A DNA stretch of 64,000 bases from an uncultured Clostridiaceae bacterium (GTDB lineage: Bacteria; Bacillota; Clostridia; Lachnospirales; Lachnospiraceae). The position numbers and the translations under genes were made by a program. Within the stretch, counting starts at the first letter, position 1; every line of letters begins with the position of its first letter. The notes under the pieces are model-generated. The model worked only from the letters and a program-made list of their open reading frames with translations, was not told the DNA's origin and did no database searches. The DNA lies in the NCBI GenBank assembly GCA_947177415.1, contig CAMWUK010000001.1, forward strand, positions 1 through 64,000, given 5' to 3'. Positions 61,936-64,000 of this stretch are shown in pieces.

Positions 61936-62862
61936 CTATCCGATCTTACGTTTCTGTGACTGTGCCAGATATGCATTCCCAAGCATTTCATATCCTTTTG
62001 CGTTTGCTTTCACATCCTCAATATACTGGATATTCTTCTGCGCCAGTCCGCCAAAGCGTTTCATCACTCCTGCACCGCCGCCCACAAAGATAATCTGCGT
62101 CAGGTCCATGTTATAGCCAAGCTCCCGGAGGTTGTGGTAAATCTTATTACAGTAATCACGGATTTCCTTGACAATAATCCCCTGATACTTCTCCGGCAGG
62201 TCTCCCCCGCCGTTTACCATGACTTTCTGAATATCATACTCGTCCACCTCTGCGTTTAGCTGCCTCACACACTCCTTGTTAATCTGCTGTATGCAGGTAA
62301 TAATCCCATGCGGCTGTGTCACGCACGCTGATTCATCCGGCAGATGGCTGATAATCGGCATAATGTCCACCGTCCATGAGCCAATATCCACCACAAGCTG
62401 TTTCTCCGGGAATTTATCAATCCGGTCAATCACTGCCGCATAGCATTGTGGGTAGACGCATACATTCTCAATGAAAATATGGTACTTCTCTTTCTCAAAG
62501 GTAAAGGTAACTTCCTTTTTCTTTGACAGGTAAGAAACAAAATCTTTCTTCTCGTCCCCGAACCTTGTCAGCGGAAGCCCCACCGCCAACAGCACATGGG
62601 CTGTCTTTCTGTTTCTGATCTTTAACTCCTTTGCCACTGCTGCCAGTGTCAGCATATAATAATTTTCATCTGTTACCTTTGTGTCTTTGACTTCAAGACG
62701 TTTGCTGCCAATCTTGTAATACTTCCCGCCAAACTCCAGTAGGTTCTCTGTAAATGCCGGCTCCGTGCTGATCTCCTTACAGCCCGATGTAAATACCTCA
62801 TGCACCGTTTTCATGCCAGACCAGCCGTGGTCAATCCCAATCACTTCAACTTTGTTATCCAT
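61936..62862 (-). CDS. parM: ParM/StbA actin-like segregation ATPase
   Basis: The ATG at 62862 follows AAAGGAGG, giving 308 residues. Actin-fold nucleotide motifs are seen: phosphate 1 VIGIDHGWSGMKT, phosphate 2 LVVDIGSWTVDIMP and adenosine IIFVGGGAGVMKRFGG. It is a plasmid-type filament protein that separates copies of the element, which implies that the element can exist extrachromosomally. It is co-transcribed with the ParR-like gene 11 bp downstream. Confidence 0.9.
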   Translation of the reverse strand: MDNKVEVIGIDHGWSGMKTVHEVFTSGCKEISTEPAFTENLLEFGGKYYKIGSKRLEVKDTKVTDENYYMLTLAAVAKELKIRNRKTAHVLLAVGLPLTRFGDEKKDFVSYLSKKKEVTFTFEKEKYHIFIENVCVYPQCYAAVIDRIDKFPEKQLVVDIGSWTVDIMPIISHLPDESACVTQPHGIITCIQQINKECVRQLNAEVDEYDIQKVMVNGGGDLPEKYQGIIVKEIRDYCNKIYHNLRELGYNMDLTQIIFVGGGAGVMKRFGGLAQKNIQYIEDVKANAKGYEMLGNAYLAQSQKRKIG

Positions 62863-62895
62863 TTTGAATGTCCTCCTTTTCATACAATCAGCTCC

Positions 62896-63288
62896 TTATC
62901 TTCTTTTTTCACTTTCTGTTTCCCTGTAACTGCCCTCCATATGTTCCATCTGTCTGACATACTCACGGATATCAATTAAATCCTCCAGGTCGTAGATTTT
63001 GGAACACATGGCATTCTCAATATTTTCCGGGGTACACTGCCCCGTCTCTGTCAGCCCTGCAATGACTTTCTGCCTAATTTCCTCCTGCACGTCATCCGGC
63101 ATGGCTGCCACATAATATGGCGGCAAATCAGTAACCACCGTTTCTTCTTCCTTTTCAAACCCGTAGTTCTTTTCAAAGTCACTGATAAATTTTTCCTTTA
63201 CCAGAAGTGCCTCTGTCCTGTTTTCTTCGCTGATTAACTCCATCAGCCCGTCTAGGAACTGAACCAGCTCTTTCCTTGAAAAGCCCAT
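62896..63288 (-). CDS. Unknown first gene of the element operon
   Basis: The ATG at 63288 follows GGGAGGA and is preferred over the track's 63354, giving 130 residues. Acidic and soluble, with FSRKELVQFLDGLMELIS, DLPPYYVAAMPDDVQEEIRQ and IDIREYVRQMEHMEGSY. No known family. It lies directly upstream of parM and downstream of the dyad-rich region 63319-63601. It may regulate copy number or partition; that is inferred only from position. Confidence 0.65.
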   Translation of the reverse strand: MGFSRKELVQFLDGLMELISEENRTEALLVKEKFISDFEKNYGFEKEEETVVTDLPPYYVAAMPDDVQEEIRQKVIAGLTETGQCTPENIENAMCSKIYDLEDLIDIREYVRQMEHMEGSYRETESEKRR

Positions 63289-63318
63289 ATGCAATCCTCC
63301 CTTTATTTTCAAAAACAA

Positions 63319-63372
63319 AAGGACTAAATCCGCCATAGGAAATCTCTTTCCCATGTGGCAAATTTAGTCCTT
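63319..63372. repeat. Dyad with AAGGACTAAAT arms
   Basis: AAGGACTAAAT (63319-63329) is the exact reverse complement of 63362-63372, with a 32-nt interior that continues partial pairing (CCGCC / GGCA). A third direct copy is at 63543-63553. It sits just upstream of the first gene of the element operon, where promoter control or ParR binding could occur. Confidence 0.75.
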
Positions 63373-63540
63373 ATCTGCTCACTAAATAAACATTTGCAAT
63401 CTTGTAAAATGACAAACCTCCCCTCTTTAGCCACACAATCCCACTCCAAGCAGCTTACTTGAATGTACTGTGCAAAAATAGAAATATTTGGTTTCAACAG
63501 CGCTGCCTTATTCCAAAATCTCATTTACGAGTAATTAAAA

Positions 63541-63601
63541 ATAAGGACTAAATCAGTCGCAACCCCTTGATTTTACTGGGTTTCTTCTAACTTGTCCTTA
63601 T
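63541..63601. repeat. Nested dyad at the element end, candidate recombination site
   Basis: ATAAGGAC (63541-63548) and GTCCTTAT (63594-63601) are perfect 8-bp arms. A second dyad, AACCC (63561-63565) with GGGTT (63578-63582), is concentric with the outer one, centred near 63571. The right arm overlaps the last codons of the interrupted flavodoxin frame. The position and symmetry fit a site-specific recombinase attachment region. The rest of 63373-63540 shows no gene. Confidence 0.5.
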
Positions 63602-64000
63602 TATATCAGATGCACCGATAAATACAATATCATACTGGCTAATGTCTAAATCATTTTCTTTTAATTCAGGCAAGTAAGACGTATTCATTTCTTCATGATT
63701 TTGGTCAATGACTTCATCAAAGTCTGTGGAATAGGAATCCTTTGTCTGAATCTGGTAGAGTGTTCCCCCTATTTTATTCTGTATCATTTTGGCAATGTAC
63801 TCCGTATTTCCATAAACATCTTCCCCATCAGTTACGACACTTGCCGAACTGATGGCATCCAGACCACCGCTTTGTTCCTCCTTTGAGGATGCTGTATTTT
63901 CTGAAAGTGAAAAATAAGCAATCAAAGCATTTCCTGCTCTCATAGTATTCTGATTTTCAATCTGACCTATTCTTGTCAGCCAATCCTCTACTGTTTCAGA
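63587..64000 (-). CDS. Flavodoxin-domain protein, interrupted at its C-terminus and cut by window edge
   Basis: The frame is open from the window edge (reading ETVEDWLTRIGQ before the track's Met), so the true start lies to the right. The flavodoxin fold begins at NALIAYFSLSENTASS, the FMN-phosphate loop, and continues through DGEDVYGNTEYIAKMI to SQYDIVFIGAS. There the family normally has a P-x-W-W segment followed by 60 or more residues, but this frame ends abruptly with DIIRTS and TAG. The end coincides with the mobile-element boundary. No remaining C-terminal part is found elsewhere in the window. Confidence 0.75.
   Translation of the reverse strand, partial: SETVEDWLTRIGQIENQNTMRAGNALIAYFSLSENTASSKEEQSGGLDAISSASVVTDGEDVYGNTEYIAKMIQNKIGGTLYQIQTKDSYSTDFDEVIDQNHEEMNTSYLPELKENDLDISQYDIVFIGASDIIRTS

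Noticed and set aside
1-64000. tRNA, rRNA, riboswitch or T-box elements
   Set aside because: No tRNA-like or rRNA segment or conserved riboswitch core was recognised on reading. A covariance-model scan would be needed to exclude them.

Overview
The window looks like chromosome of a Gram-positive Clostridia, most likely Lachnospiraceae. The reasons are purine-rich AGGAGG ribosome-binding sites, frequent TTG/GTG starts, HxlR and radical SAM families, a Cna-B/SpaA surface protein with an LPQTG anchor and its sortase, and a Tn1549-like Gram-positive conjugation module. No rRNA, tRNA or CRISPR array was found.

Positions 1-14.6 kb are a mosaic of small units. There is a repeat-bearing lipoprotein divergent from an OmpR-type two-component system, two small unknown genes, a secreted Ig-like/transglutaminase protein and a tandem pair of radical SAM enzymes. 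Four HxlR-family regulators follow, each beside its own short palindrome. Their neighbours are small redox or detoxification genes: nitroreductase, carboxymuconolactone decarboxylase-like, amidohydrolase, PEBP-like and a FUSC-type membrane protein. Inserted here is an AT-rich gene for a SIR2 - deoxyribosyltransferase/TIR-like - HEPN protein, a strong anti-phage candidate. It ends in a 42-bp palindrome.

Positions 14.6-22.4 kb hold a minus-strand cluster of leaderless, mostly unrecognised proteins. Two have nearly identical C-terminal tails. One member is split by an IS1182-family element of about 2.03 kb, and both halves of the broken gene can be recognised. From 22.5 to 26.3 kb are an XRE regulator, an MBL hydrolase, an AlbA_2 (Schlafen-like) protein and a zinc-ribbon protein. 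The last two are AT-rich.

Positions 26.3-63.6 kb are one long minus-strand conjugative element. In transcription order it encodes: an unknown protein, ParM and a ParR-like protein; small proteins; a nine-repeat SpaA/Cna-B adhesin; DUF5688, RadC and a toprim primase; an iteron array and a probable oriT; MobC and the relaxase; DUF3801/PcfB and the VirD4 coupling protein; Maff2 (VirB2-like), VirB6/TrbL and PrgI; a C5 methyltransferase; the VirB4 ATPase; an NlpC/P60 plus 3D hydrolase; a tandem paralogue pair; a 2150-residue methylase-helicase; a class D-like sortase; and a double-SpoVG protein. Strong hairpins with T-tracts punctuate the operon. No integrase or resolvase lies in the window. The right end appears to interrupt a flavodoxin gene; the left end cannot be fixed.

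The most unusual observations are: the SIR2-HEPN protein; 12 iterons spaced 11, 21 or 32 bp apart (1, 2 or 3 helical turns); a TnpV-like gene in another frame inside the helicase gene; a second conserved-looking frame inside the cytosine methyltransferase gene; the tail-sharing leaderless protein cluster; and nested dyads at the element end.
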